Shown piece after piece: positions 22,316 to 34,487 of a stretch of DNA of 64,000 bases (position 1 is its first letter; each line of letters begins with the position of its first letter). This DNA is from Cystobasidiopsis lactophilus (taxonomy: Eukaryota > Basidiomycota > Agaricostilbomycetes > Agaricostilbales > Chionosphaeraceae). The stretch is taken from assembly GCA_001599975.1 (NCBI GenBank), contig BCIO01000006.1, forward strand, positions 81,156 through 145,155. The letters run 5' to 3'. Position numbers and translations under genes: made by a program. Below the pieces are notes generated by a model, which saw nothing but the letters and a program-made list of their open reading frames with translations, was not told the DNA's origin and ran no database searches.

Positions 22316-23252
22316 ATGCGGACCTTCTCGTACATCCTTGCGACGTTGCTGGCCTGTTCGACCACTTTCGTTGATGCCAAGGCGCCCCTCAATGCCCGCT
22401 CTGTCAGCATGGTGTCGACCCTTGCTCATGTCTCCCGCTCCACTACACCTAACATCCCTCGTGGTCCTCTCCGCCGCCTCCGTCAACGCAAGGCCAAGCG
22501 CACTGTGATCCGCGCCGCCAGCGCTGAAGGTCGCTCCATGGACCCTCAAGTCTTGCTTGCCAAGCTCCAAAGCCTGAGCTCTGGCATGTCGCAGCAGCAG
22601 AATGGCGTTCGTGAGTGCATTCTCCATTCTTTCATCCAGACTTTGGGCTCAATCCGAATGAATCGGGTCGCAGACAACTTGGCCTCTCAACTGCAGAACG
22701 ATCCCTCCTTGGCCAAGTCTGGCCCCTTTTCAAGCTCTGTGGCCAACCAGCTCAAGGCCTGGCGCGACCAGTGCAAGGCCACCACTCCTGTCATCTCTCA
22801 GCTTGGCGCCGCGTTTGCCGATTTCGGTGGCGGCAAAGGTGCCAAGTACTACGACAAGAACAACCAGCTCGAGGGCACCCTCCAGAAGATCAACAACGCC
22901 ATCAAGTACACCCTCAGCGACATCGACTACTTCGTGTACCAGATCCCTGGCCTGGGACCTGTACTGGGCCCCATTGTGTGAGCTTGCTTCCCAACTTGAA
23001 CTCTCCTTCGCTTTAAACTCAATGTGTTCTTCCTCTCAGGTACGATGTCAAGTGCCTCATCGACGAGTTGGGCAATGGAGCCCAGAACACTCTTGACCTG
23101 TGAGCGCGATGCTTTCCAGTTTGAACATCCAGGCTAACTTGCCACGACGCAGGCTTCTTAATGGCCAAAGCCTTACTCCCCAACTGGACGCACTCACAGA
23201 AGCGCTGGGATTGGTGGCGGCGCAGCTCGGTTTGCCTGTTGTGGCCCCTTGA
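22316..23252 (+). CDS. Secreted protein of unknown function
   Basis: It starts with a textbook signal peptide (MRTFSYILATLLACSTTFVDA, cleavage after VDA). A basic region follows (RGPLRRLRQRKAKRT), perhaps a propeptide ending at a dibasic site. The mature part is polar and probably helical: MDPQVLLAKLQSLSSGMSQQ, NLASQLQNDPSLAKSG, ANQLKAWRDQCKAT, AAFADFGGGKGAKYYDK, INNAIKYTLSDIDYFVYQ, IPGLGPVLGPIVYDVKCLID, QSLTPQLDALTEALGL and a C-terminal PVVAP. There are only two mature cysteines (QCKA and VKCL), which could pair. It has four exons. I know no family; similar small secreted proteins of fungi are often lineage-specific. Confidence 0.75.
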
Positions 23253-23429
23253 GCGCCTGGGCTGCTTTGCTTGTTTCACGATGCTCCTTTCTACCTCTTG
23301 TTCTTACTTTGTCGCTTTCTCCGTAATAATATTGGAAAGGAAAAGTTGCTGGGCAACAGATCTTGCACCTGGAACCCTCACGTCCGCCACAGCTCTTCTC
23401 GCATCGGCCGCACCGAAAACTCACAGTGC

Positions 23430-24350
23430 ATGCTCATCGCCGAGCAAGCTCTCTTAGCCGATCTAGAATTGCTGAAGAGTGCATTTCTTGACGACTTTGA
23501 AGCGGAAGAAGGCGAAGGGGGAGCCCAAGCCGCCTCCGTCACTTACCCAGAGGAAGCCGTCGTCCTTCGCATTGCGATTGGACCAGCTTCGACCCAGCAA
23601 TGCCATCTAACGCTCTCGTGCTCTTGCGCGAACCGCGAGCTCCAGAGTGGTGCCCAGGACTTCTGCACGGGAGCTCTCTCTCGTTTGGAAGGGGCCGAAC
23701 TGGAAACACCGCTGTTCAACGTAGCTGTTCAATTGCAAGCGTACTTGGCAGAGTTACCAAGGAAGACGGTCGAGTCTGCACTTGACAATGGGTCAAAGGA
23801 CAGAGAGCCTCCTGTGGTTACGGCAATGGTGCTGAAGCGGATATTGTTTTGGAGCCACCACCTGCTTGCCATCTCTGTAGCTACTCTTGCACCCCCCTTC
23901 GCTGTTTGCTTGGAAATGACGCTACCATCGCACAGAAACGCAAAGACATCGTACATTGGAGCCAGGACCTACAACTCTTCGGCCTGTCCAAGCCTGGGTA
24001 GGTTTCGGGCTTGCTGTACCTAACTCAGAGACCGAAGCATCGACCTCACAGGTACCCAGGCGTGATCGTCGTGGAAGGAGTCGCCGCTGACGTTGACGAA
24101 TTTGCCACTCGGTTGAAAAATCTAGCTTGGCAAGGTTGTGCCACCGCTTCTTTGTGCAGGCCCTTTGGAGCTCAAATGGGCGCCGAAAACAGCGCTTCAA
24201 GTACGATGCGAAGAATCAGAGCTTGTGGACGCTCCCGAAGGGTGTACCGATACGGAGGATTTCGTTCGCATGCAGGCCAAGTTGCGAGTAGGGGACGCCA
24301 AGCCAGTCGTGCGGGAAGTTCAGAGCTTGGCGGAAGTCAGCCAGGTGTAA
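23430..24350 (+). CDS. RWD-domain protein with DUF1115 (RWDD2-like)
   Basis: The N-terminal RWD-type domain reads MLIAEQALLADLELLKSAFL, then YPEEAVVLRIAIGP and PLFNVAVQLQAYL. The DUF1115 half begins LKRILFWSHHLLA; after an intron come KRKDIVHWSQDLQLFGLSKPG and YPGVIVVEGVAADVDEF. These blocks are diagnostic for RWDD2-type proteins. The remaining exon encodes LELKWAPKTALQVRC and ends REVQSLAEVSQV. Function of the family is not established; RWD domains bind proteins, often in ubiquitin or GCN2-like contexts. ATG 23430 is preferred over the longer open frame because the RWD fold starts directly after it. It has about four exons. Confidence 0.75.
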
Positions 24351-25140
24351 GTGGACCGTCTCAGACGATGTCAGGCGCCTGAGTATTTTGAGAGCCAGTA
24401 TGAAAGCAGCGGGTTTAGATTCCATGTTCAAAAGCGCGATGAAGCTGTGAAGACGTGAAGACAGATGGCCAGAATAGAAGATACGGGAGGGCACCAGTGC
24501 GTCCAACTGTTGAAATAGGAGTGCAACTGTTGAAATAGGAGTGGCCAGCCATTGCGCGGGAGCGAGAACAAGCCTGTTCAAAGTTGGCTTCGGGTCAGCA
24601 TCTGTTCTTCACACGAAAGGAAAGAGGATTTGAATGGGCCATCGAGACATATGCTTATCTCATTTTACTTGCCCCAGCGCCTTAGCGTCGGCAGTAGACA
24701 TTAGTTTTTCATCATCTGGCTTGGGAAAGAGGGAGGAGAGGAGGGGAGATGAGATGAGCAAAACGAAGGCTTACGTTCAGCGAGGGCTTCTTCGGACTGA
24801 TGAATACCCCAGCCAATCTAATGGTACTGGCCACTCTGCTCGATGAATGTCGACGCTGGGAAGCTGCGAAGTAGAAGAGGCGAAGGCATTATTGAAGGGC
24901 CAGTGACGGAAAGTCGGAGTGGTTTCGCGGAGAGCTTGGCGACCGGCGGTCGAATTGAAGGCTCCCTTTGAGTACCATCAAACAAGGCATGGAGGGAGAC
25001 CAACGCAGGACCCTAATTCAGTCACATCACAAAAGGAGGTGGCCAACCCTTTTGGAGTCCTTCAGAATCTGTTTCTCATGTCGCAAGTGACGGTCCTTGC
25101 ATTTTCCACTAACGTCCAACCAGCTTCTGGCAGCTCTGCA
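24351..25140. other. Gene-poor 790-bp stretch
   Basis: No convincing gene. It contains a perfect 20-bp tandem duplication at 24504-24543 and purine-rich runs around 24720-24760. The right end is the promoter of the Ser/Thr-rich surface-protein gene. Confidence 0.5.
24504..24543. repeat. Perfect 20-bp tandem duplication
   Basis: The unit caactgttgaaataggagtg occurs twice head to tail (24504-24523 and 24524-24543). It lies in non-coding DNA. Confidence 0.9.
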
Positions 25141-25572
25141 ATGCGATATATAGTCCCTTTGGCGTTGGTAGGGCTCGCTGCTGCTCAGATTTCCAACTTA
25201 ACGGACTCCGTTGCCTCGACTTCCTCCGCCACTTCGCTCTCAGACGCGTCCCAAGGCAGCACCTCTGCGCCAGCGAGCTCCAACTCTTCCAGCACTTCGA
25301 CGTCTTCGTCCACCTCCCCGACCAACACGTTGCCCGTCGCCTCTTTGGACTCGAATGCGTTGGGCCTTTTGACCATATCCGCGCAGGCTCCCTCTAGGAG
25401 TAGGTGTCTGTCGATCTTGAAGGTCCATCATAGACGCTGACCCAGAGCAGAGGGGAGCGGCGGGCTGGGACCATCGGACGACGATATCAGGGCCAATAGC
25501 GCGGTAGTGCTTTCGTCAACCGGGTTACTTGGGGCAGGACTGGCGGCTGTGGGCTGGTGGTGGTGTATGTAA
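25141..25572 (+). CDS. Small Ser/Thr-rich secreted or GPI-anchored protein
   Basis: The N-terminus MRYIVPLALVGLAAAQI is a signal peptide. The mature part is almost pure Ser/Thr/Ala (for example SVASTSSATSLSDASQG and SNSSSTSTSSSTSP), a likely O-glycosylated stalk. After one intron the frame continues GSGGLGPSDDDIRANS and ends in a hydrophobic stretch (VVLSSTGLLGAGLAAVGWWW) with CM. The pattern signal peptide, stalk, short C-terminal hydrophobic tail is that of a fungal GPI cell-wall protein, about 125 residues. An in-frame ATG at 25078 would hide the signal peptide, so 25141 is chosen. The stop lies 43 bp from the convergent PRMT3 stop. Confidence 0.65.
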
Positions 25573-25615
25573 AGGCTGTGGTGGATTGAACAGGGCGCTT
25601 GTCGGACTCTTGGGA

Positions 25616-27688
<2,073 letters not shown>

Positions 27689-27835
27689 AAAGCAGCGTCG
27701 CGCAAGGCGTGTTGGTCAACAACAAGACAGAAAAACGAAATGAGCTCTTCCAAGAGCCTATCCCAACAATCTCCCCTTGAGGTGCGCGTGTTTCTTGGCG
27801 TGGCGTGAAAAACAAAGGCAGTCACCTCCCGTGGA

Positions 27836-29209
27836 TCAAAAGGTTTCCTCCTCTTCGACTTGTTCGTCAACAGCCTCTCCTTCAGGCAATTCAAAGCCAT
27901 CCTGTGGTGGACGGTGAGCGATCTGCAACGCTCAAACGAAGGAAGTGGCCGCACTTCTAGAGCATATAGGATGGCCTGGATCTCCTTGAGGTAAGCCACC
28001 TCGTCGCTGGACTCTGGCGTGTGGCCGGCCTCTTCCAAAGTCTCCATGCGCGCGCCAATCGAAATCTCGATATCCCTCAGCTTGGAGTAGTAAAAGTCCC
28101 TCTGCAGCCACGTGAGATCATCGTCAAGATCCTTTTCTATGCTAACTCAAGCGGAGGCGCTTACCTCTCGCTCGAGGTTCTCCGTGTCAACCTTGAGTTC
28201 GGCCACCTTTTTCGTCAAGGCGGTCAGGGCCGCCGGGTCGCCGCCGGAGCTCGGACCACTTCGACTGGCGGCAGCTATAGGTCGTCTGGGTGCGGCTCCG
28301 GAGGCCCCGGATGTTGGTCGGACCGGGGCCGGGGCGCGAGGCTTGATGGAGGTCGAAGCGGCAGCTCGAACGGGCGCCGCAGCTGGGGCACCGGCTCCAC
28401 CTCGTCGGCCGACACTGCTCATCCGTTTGATCAGACCAAATTTTAGTCCTAGAGACCAGCCGGGGTCGAGCGCACGCATCGTATTCGTCGCCTGGAAAGT
28501 TGACGTCCCAAAACTTCTTCAGCCACTGCAAGAACTCGAGGTTGTCCTGCATCTTGCACTTCATCAAGCTTTCCACGAAGATGGGCTTGTCAATCTGCGC
28601 GTATGGCGGTCAAAGTTCGAGCGGGTCAGCCAAGGGGCACAGCAGGAAATGCAAGCCGAACGCTTGTCCCTCACCTGGTGCTTTTTGAAAACTTGCTGGA
28701 GCACTTTGTAGTTGGCCATATACTCAAATTCTTGGCGGGCGCTAAACTTGACCTTTTGAGGCAAAGGCAGGAGCGGTGAGCGGTGTTGTTTTGAGCGCTG
28801 CGCCGAAGGCGAATCCGCTTACTCTGGTCATCGGCACGTCCACTTCGAGGGCTTTGTGAGTCTATCTGATCAAAAGACAGTAAAGAGGGGTCTTTACTAT
28901 AGATGGAATCCATAATTTGGCAGTAAACGGCGCCTGTGTGCGCGCTCCTGTTGAGGCCCGACGCCGCTAGCTTTGGATTAGGCACGACTGACCTGAGCCG
29001 CATTGCTCGACTTTTGTGTAGTTCTGGGAGTCTAAATAAGCCAACGCCGGGCAGGGGCCATGGGCAAGAGGCAACAGACCAGCTGGAGGAGGTCATTGAG
29101 CCAGGCCAGCAACTCGGACCGTGATCTGTTTGGAGCGCCGCTCCGGTCAGCGTGGGCGCCGGCGTGCGCATTCAGGAGAAGCGACTTGCTCGCCAATAGC
29201 GTGAGCCAT
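27836..29209 (-). CDS. EB1: EB1-family microtubule plus-end protein (Bim1/Mal3)
   Basis: It tracks growing microtubule ends and recruits CAP-Gly and SxIP partners. Exon 1 gives MAHAIGE, joined to SRSELLAWLNDLLQL. The calponin-homology domain continues: NYTKVEQCG region, GAVYCQIMDSIY, FEYMANYKVLQQVFKKH, IDKPIFVESLMKCKMQDNLE and FLQWLKKFWDVNFPG. A basic Ala/Pro/Arg linker follows (AAAPVRAAASTSIKPRAPAP), then the coiled coil (LTKKVAELKVDTENLERE) and EB1 motif (DFYYSKLRDIEI). The C-terminus is DEQVEEEETF, the acidic-aromatic tail that CAP-Gly domains read. The first intron appears to be GC-AG. It has about nine exons and is divergent from NDUFA5, with 71 bp between the start codons. Confidence 0.93.
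29126..29189 (-). other. GC-AG intron 1 of the EB1 gene
   Basis: This intron starts GCAAGT and ends CTCCAAACAG, 64 nt, with a GCTGACC branch point 20-odd bases from the end. The join turns MAHAIG-(E)-SRSELLAWLN into the family start G-E-S-R-(T/S)-E-L-L. No GT donor gives a proper start. Confidence 0.7.
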
Positions 29210-29280
29210 AACTCGGGAAAAGGGCGGCGGCAGACGAGGTGGTCGAGCTCCAAGCAGCCCTCTTCTCGTCCCGGCCAACC

Positions 29281-29871
29281 ATGTTCGCCTCTGCCTCTCG
29301 CCGAGCGGTCCACAAGGTCGCTTCTCAGTCGGCCGCTCGGGCCATCCAGCGCTCCAAGGCCACGACGGGTATCGTCGGCGTCCCAGTCCACCCTCAGCCC
29401 TTTTCCGCCCTCAAAGCGGTCTACAACGAGACCCTGTCCGAGCTGGGCACCCTGCCGGCCAACGCTGTGTACAGGCAATCCGTCGAAGCGCTGACGCAGC
29501 ACAGACTGGATCTGGTCAGCCAGGCAGGGGAGGAAGGGGACGAGGCGGCGATCGCAAAACTCGAGGAGGCCATCGACCAAGGGACGGTGGAGACTCTCAT
29601 CGATGTCGCCAAGGGGGAGCTCGCTTTGATCAAGCAGATGCGGGAGTGGAAAGCCTGGGAAGAGCTCGTGCGTTGCTCTCTGTCTTTGCTTGTTCGCCTA
29701 TCGACTAGCCGCTAAATCCCTTGGTGCCAACGCCGCAGGAGCACAAGCCGGAACCTGGGCAATGGGAATACTTCGAGCCACCTCGTGCGTGCTTTTGATT
29801 TTAGTCTTGGCCCTCTATTGAGGCATGAGAGACCGCACTCAGCATCGACAACCATGCCGGAGAACAAGTGA
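29281..29871 (+). CDS. NDUFA5: NADH:ubiquinone oxidoreductase subunit NDUFA5 (29.9 kDa subunit)
   Basis: This is an accessory subunit of mitochondrial complex I, on the matrix arm. It opens with a basic presequence (MFASASRRAVHKVASQSAAR). The family core follows: TTGIVGVPVHPQPFSALKAV, YNETLSELGTLPANAVYRQS, VEALTQHRLDLV, EAIDQGTVETLI and LIKQMREWKAWEEL. After an intron comes EHKPEPGQWEYFEPP. The last exon adds STTMPENK. The TTGIVGVPVHP and QWEYFEPP blocks are diagnostic. It has three exons and starts close to the divergent EB1 start. Confidence 0.9.
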
Positions 29872-30219
29872 GAGGCGAAGCCGGGATGGACAGCAAAAGG
29901 GTGGTTTCCGGTCTCGCAAGAGCTTGCTTGCTCGCTGTCTACCACTAAACCCACGTCGTCAGCCTTGTATCGAGAGGGAGGTAGAAGGAAGCCAATGGGA
30001 AATGCCAGAGCTTGTCTCCCAATATCTTATCTCAGGGTGGCCACCCAACTTCACTCAATGCGCAAGTTGAAAGCCGCTTTGACCAAAAGAGTCATTGTTA
30101 CAAAAGAGCCACAAGAACGTCAGGCCAGCACAAGTGCTCGTCAATGCCCTGCCGTCAGGTGGCCACGGCCACTACCCAAGAGAAAGCCATTTCACTTCCG
30201 CTTTTGCGCAATCAATCGC
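29872..30219. other. Convergent 3' flank; no gene seen
   Basis: This 348-bp gap lies between the ends of the NDUFA5 and RNase H genes and should hold both 3' untranslated regions. I see nothing else in it. Confidence 0.5.
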
Positions 30220-30822
30220 TTATGGCACGCAAGGTGGTCCATCGTAGTCGCCTTGCTTTTCCCTGGCTTCGTTTGCAAGCTCGTCCGCCTCTTCGTTCTG
30301 ACTTCGAGGGATGCGCTCAATCCGAAAGCTGCCAATGCGGAAAATGTCGTCGATAAGATCGTCGGCCGCTGTGATGAGGTCGCGGTTTGCGACGGGTTGC
30401 TCTGTTGATCAGGCGAGGTCAGGTCAATCACGGGCTTCCAGTGGCGGACTGAACCGCGATGCGTAAAAGCGACGAGTCTTACGCCTTGCATTCGTGAAAC
30501 CGTTCTTCAGCCATTTGCCAATGTGGTAAGGGCCCGACCAAATGTCGGCAACGTAGCTGCTATCCGTGAAGACGACCAGTTTGAAGGAGGGATTGCTGTT
30601 CAGCTCGTTGTATCTGTCCATGGCCAAGCGACAAGCCAGGATCAACCCAACCAGTTCAGACCTCTGGTTTGTTGTTCGTTTGCCACAACAATATTCGCCG
30701 CCGCACGCGGCCCACCTGTTGCGGCCGCCAAGACTGGGGGCGATGGCGGCGCTGCCCGAGACGGCGTTGTTTGAGCCGTTGTTCGTGCAGCTCCCATCAA
30801 TATAGACGTTTCTAGTAAACAT
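30220..30822 (-). CDS. RNH1: Ribonuclease H1-type protein (catalytic domain only)
   Basis: RNase H cuts the RNA strand of RNA:DNA hybrids. The four acidic catalytic positions are visible: VYIDGSC (Asp), TNQRSELVGLI (Glu), VVFTDSSYVADIW (Asp) and NEEADELANEA (Asp). The GKWLKNGFTNARQQPVANRD segment joins across a 97-nt intron starting GTAAGA and restores the usual handle-region spacing. The tail is KQGDYDGPPCVP. There is no N-terminal hybrid-binding domain and no evident targeting signal from ATG 30822; a short upstream exon cannot be excluded. Length (about 170 residues) matches single-domain fungal members. Confidence 0.85.
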
Positions 30823-31379
30823 AAAGTGTTAGATTGCCTGAACGGAGCTTTTCCGAAAGAGCGCGCCGGCAGCGTACAGCGTGTAGACCATCTCACTCTT
30901 TAATCCAGCAAGCGGGGCAGTAAGAACTTGCTTGCAGACGATTGGCAGCTTCAGTTGTGGCCGGTGCCCAGGGTATCAACAGGCACAGAGATGGAGATCC
31001 GAGGAGACAAAAGGTCCGGAAAGGGAAACAAGGGGAGCGTTCGCCACAGGCCTAGGGTGGCTGGCGATTTGCCAGCTCGGATGGCACCTTCTTGTCCAGA
31101 TATAGGCCCCAATCGAGCAGGTGGAATGCTATCTTCACTTCTCTGCTCCAATGGCAGACAACGAAGGCAGCCAAGTTGGTGGTGGCGGTGCACGTCCCCC
31201 GTCCCAGCTTTCTTTGTTCCTAGCGTAAGTGACCAGTGGTTTCGACAAAGCAGGCAGCTCCAGGAACTCAGAGGTTTAGAAAGGCTTCATAGTGATTGTA
31301 ATTCCGTGCGGATGCTGGCCCCCTTCCCGTTCGCCTCAGCCTCCAGCACAAGCCAAGCGTGCAAGGTAGCGCAGTCGCC
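30823..31379. other. Intergenic region; no gene seen
   Basis: 557 bp between the 5' end of the RNase H gene and the 3' end of the MerB-like gene. It must hold the RNase H promoter. Plus-strand open frames show no recognisable protein or splice pattern. Confidence 0.45.
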
Positions 31380-32630
31380 CTACTTCTTCTTCCACTTGTC
31401 CACGTTGAAGCCTGACTTTTCGAAGCCTTCGACAGTGATGGCCATGTGCGAGTTCTTGCCGACGATGCCAGGACCCCTGGGAACGCTCAACCATGGGTGG
31501 CGACAGGCAGCAAAGTGAAACCAGCTCACTGGTAGTAATTGTGGTACCTAGCCGTGGCCTCAGGGATGACCCAGGTCCAGACATCGGGCAGAGGCAAGGT
31601 GGCGCCGACCTGCCGCTCGTCATCAGCAAAGGTTTGCGACGGCAAGAGCTTCGGAACACGCCTTGTCGGGGAACTGCTTCTCCCAGGTCTCAATATGCGT
31701 CTTGTCTACAAAGAAGTTGATGTGGTCGCAGGTCTGGACAGAGGTCTAAGGAGATGCGACAGCGGGCGGGCGGAACAACTCACGTAGGCAAAGTTCTCAG
31801 CCCAGTCGTCCAAATGCTTGCCGATGTGGAGCAAGGCATCCGGCGAGTTTGACTCAAGCAGCTTTCCGTCTTTCCAAGTGTGTACAATCTCAGTCCAGCT
31901 TAAAGGGCCGATCAAACTAGAGCGACGATTTCGGAATGAGCGGAATAACATACCAGCAGGGGCACAAGTTACGGATGGTGATGCTTTGTCCTGGCCAGAG
32001 GGCCTGAGAAGCCACACTCTCGCTGCCGCTGGGATGAGAATAGATACGTTGAGCAGGTTGAAATCTTGGGAAAGGACAGAAAATGACTTACCAGTTCGAC
32101 CAGTACCATTTGCCTTTCTTTTCGCCATCGTTGACAGTGACTCTGTGCCTCGTGGCGTTGAAAGAGAACGGCGGTACTCGATTAAGGTTGATTTCGGTCC
32201 CAGGGACGCTCGAGAGCTGGCAGCCACGGTGGAGCTGGTCGAGCGAATTCCAGAGGTCTTGCTGCGACAGCTTGAGCTCTTTCATCAAGGTGTGCACATC
32301 AGGGCCTGTGCTGGGGCCAGAGCCGCTCTTAATGAAGGTGTCCATCACGAAACGTCTGACACGACGAGTGTCTTCGGTGTAGGTGAATAAGGTGTCGGCA
32401 ATTGGCTTGCAGAAGCCATAGTCCTCGGGCCAGTCGTGCATGCTGAAGGGTTGGATGTAGACAGAGAAGAAGAAGAGCAGCCCGCCTAGCAAAAAAACCA
32501 GCCGGCCCGCAGGCACCGGATCGACGGCAATGATATTGGGCAGCGGGCCGTTTATTGAGCGCAAAGCATTGGGGTACGCTATGATACCTATTACTGCTTG
32601 ATGACCACGGAAAGCTACCGAGAGGATCAT
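31380..32630 (-). CDS. MerB-like (organomercurial lyase fold) membrane-anchored protein
   Basis: MerB enzymes split carbon-mercury bonds. The N-terminus carries a hydrophobic anchor (RLVFLLGGLLFFFSVYI). The helical domain follows (VHTLMKELKLSQQDLWNSLD, QLHRGCQL), then PPFSFNATRHRVTVNDGEKK. This lines up with the bacterial block Y-P-x-S-x-x-x-T-x-H-R-V. The core gives YWSNCGSESVASQALWPGQS, ITIRNLCPCCWTEIVHTW and, after an intron, TCDHINFFVDKTHIETWEKQ. These match Cys-96 (RNLC) and Cys-159 (TCDHINFF) of bacterial MerB. The third catalytic position, Asp or Ser three residues after Cys-96, is a Cys here. The tail, GIVGKNSHMAITVEG, is extra. One intron looks like GC-AG. It has about six exons, and the start exon is uncertain. 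Confidence 0.62.
31610..31661 (-). other. Likely GC-AG intron of the MerB-like gene
   Basis: The exon ending FPDK must join VGATLPLPDVWTW, as in the bacterial order (H-P-E...V-L-P-V). The only in-frame join removes 52 nt starting GCGTGT and ending GAGCGGCAG, with a CTGATGAC branch point. Confidence 0.55.
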
Positions 32631-33040
32631 GCAAAGGGAGGCATTGTTTGGATGAGGCCTGATCAAATTCGAAACCGTCAGGTGGCAATTCAAGAATCTA
32701 CGCAGAGCAGCTCGAACATTGCTCAGATCGCCTTGATCGTATGCGTGAAGATAAGAAGATTCAAAGGGAAATCTAGGAAAGAGGCTTTAATAAGGAAGCT
32801 CGTCACATTTGCCACCAGCACAAGATCAAATCCACTTGTGGCAAGCCTCAAGCGCTCGGGACCATTTGTCGAACGAAGGCTAAATTTAGTGCCTACGGTG
32901 CCATGTACAAAGCTACAGCCATTCCAGCTTTTCGATCCGCTTCAAGGACGTCGTGAAACACCGAGTGTCCTCTCGAATGAGCGGGCCAGAATATCTTTGA
33001 GCAGGTCAGCTTGAGCTGTCAGGCTAAAGAGAACGAATTC
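32631..33040. other. Intergenic region; no gene seen
   Basis: 410 bp upstream of the MerB-like gene and downstream of the F-box gene. No frame shows recognisable protein features. It should contain the MerB-like promoter and possibly a first exon of that gene. Confidence 0.4.
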
Positions 33041-34363
33041 TTACTGTGTTGGTGTCCAGTAGACCAATAGATTGTCCTACTCTTTTGGCGTTAGACTGGG
33101 TTGGCAAGGACAAAGGACGACTGACCAGCTCTTCAAACAGGCCAGTTCGGTCCGCATCCTCAACTTCCACTAGTGGCTGGCAGTTTGCCAGAACCAAATC
33201 TTTGATGGAGGTTGCAGGAAGGCACTAGCGAACTCTCTGAGCCTTTGTGCTTGGGAGGGGAAGCGCAGCCTCACGGCAAATGTCTCCTTGGTGATGTGAA
33301 CATTTCCAAGATGGAAGGATTTTAACTTCTTCGCAGGCGATAGATCGAGCGCCACGAATTCAGTATTGTCGTGGAACACCGAGTTGGCGATGAACGAAAA
33401 CGCAAAGCGCTCCAGGTGCTGAAGTCGGCGCAGCAAGTCGTTCACGCTGGTGACAGAGGCGCAGCAGTCGGTCAGCCTGAGAACTGTAAGCTGAGGACAT
33501 TGGCTGATGGTCTCGCATAAGTTGCGGGGGCACGAGCGAGCCGCGAAGTCGACCAGGTTGGGCAGGTCGAGCGTTTCCTCCCGTTGAGCTTGTGCTATCA
33601 AGTCGATAGGCGAGACGGCACATTGAAGCCAAAGTCGGTACAAAGGCTTGTAGGACTCAATGTCCTGGCGCAGCGAGATGGAGCCGCGGCGCGAGACCGA
33701 GGTCTGCATCGATTCGGTCCAGCCGACGCGTGCAGGGCCGGAAAGCGACGACGCCAGCGGCTCGAACACCAGATCTTGCAGTGGTAGCTGGATGTCGAGG
33801 TCGGAGAAGCTCGGGCTGTATCGCTTGAGGAAGAGGCTGAAATTTTCTCTGAAGGTGTTGGAAAAAGTTTGCGAAAGATCGGATGTAATGGTCAGCGTGT
33901 CGAATAGGTCATCCCACGACAAGCCTGCTACGCTCGTTGGGGAGTCCGTGACAGTGTCCACGAACCGGACCAAGTTGCCGGCGCTCTCGAAAAGGGGCGC
34001 TCGGTATAAGGATCGCATGGCGTCCATGTGCAGCTTTTGGCAACAGGCAAAGCTTTAGTGCCTTCACAAGACTATCGAATGAGCCAAGAGTCATACCGAA
34101 CGCGAGACCAAGCACAGGTTGAATCTTGTTCGGCGGACCTTCTTTCGTACTTCAATTAACGACCGCGTCGTGAGCGCAGAAATGTCAACAACTGCGAACA
34201 GCTGAATCTTTCTGAGATCTTCAAACTCGGCCGCCTTGCAAATGATGCGGGACAAAAGTTCTGTGGCCGGGCTCGATCGAGTTCGACGGTTTGCAGGCGC
34301 GAGAGGGCGACTCTCACCTATTGGAAGGCGAGCCAGTGATGCTGACTGGTCCATGAGATCCAT
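33041..34363 (-). CDS. F-box-like protein with degenerate leucine-rich region
   Basis: The N-terminus joins MDLMDQSASLARLPI to ELLSRIICKAAEFEDLRK across an intron, an F-box start (L-P-x-E-L-L-x-R-I). The box closes after a second stretch with NLCLVSRS. A long region follows with irregular leucine-rich spacing: SAGNLVRFVDTV, LDLPNLVDFAARSCPRNLCE, CPQLTVLRLTDCCASV, LLRRLQHLERFAFSFIANSV and AKKLKSFHLGNVHIT. Basidiomycetes carry large families of such F-box proteins, presumed SCF ubiquitin-ligase adaptors. The last exons (IKDLVLANCQPLVEVEDADR, FEEL) need a splice or frame change I could not fully resolve, so the 3' end is provisional. Confidence 0.55.
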
Positions 34364-34487
34364 AATGGTACTATCAGGCGACGGCGCGAGACCGGACTGT
34401 GGCGGCCAGGGCTCGACGTAAGAGGCAGCAGAGCAAAGCCGCTGAGTTTATTGAGCCAGTCAGGGAACAAAAGACACGAAGCAGAGG

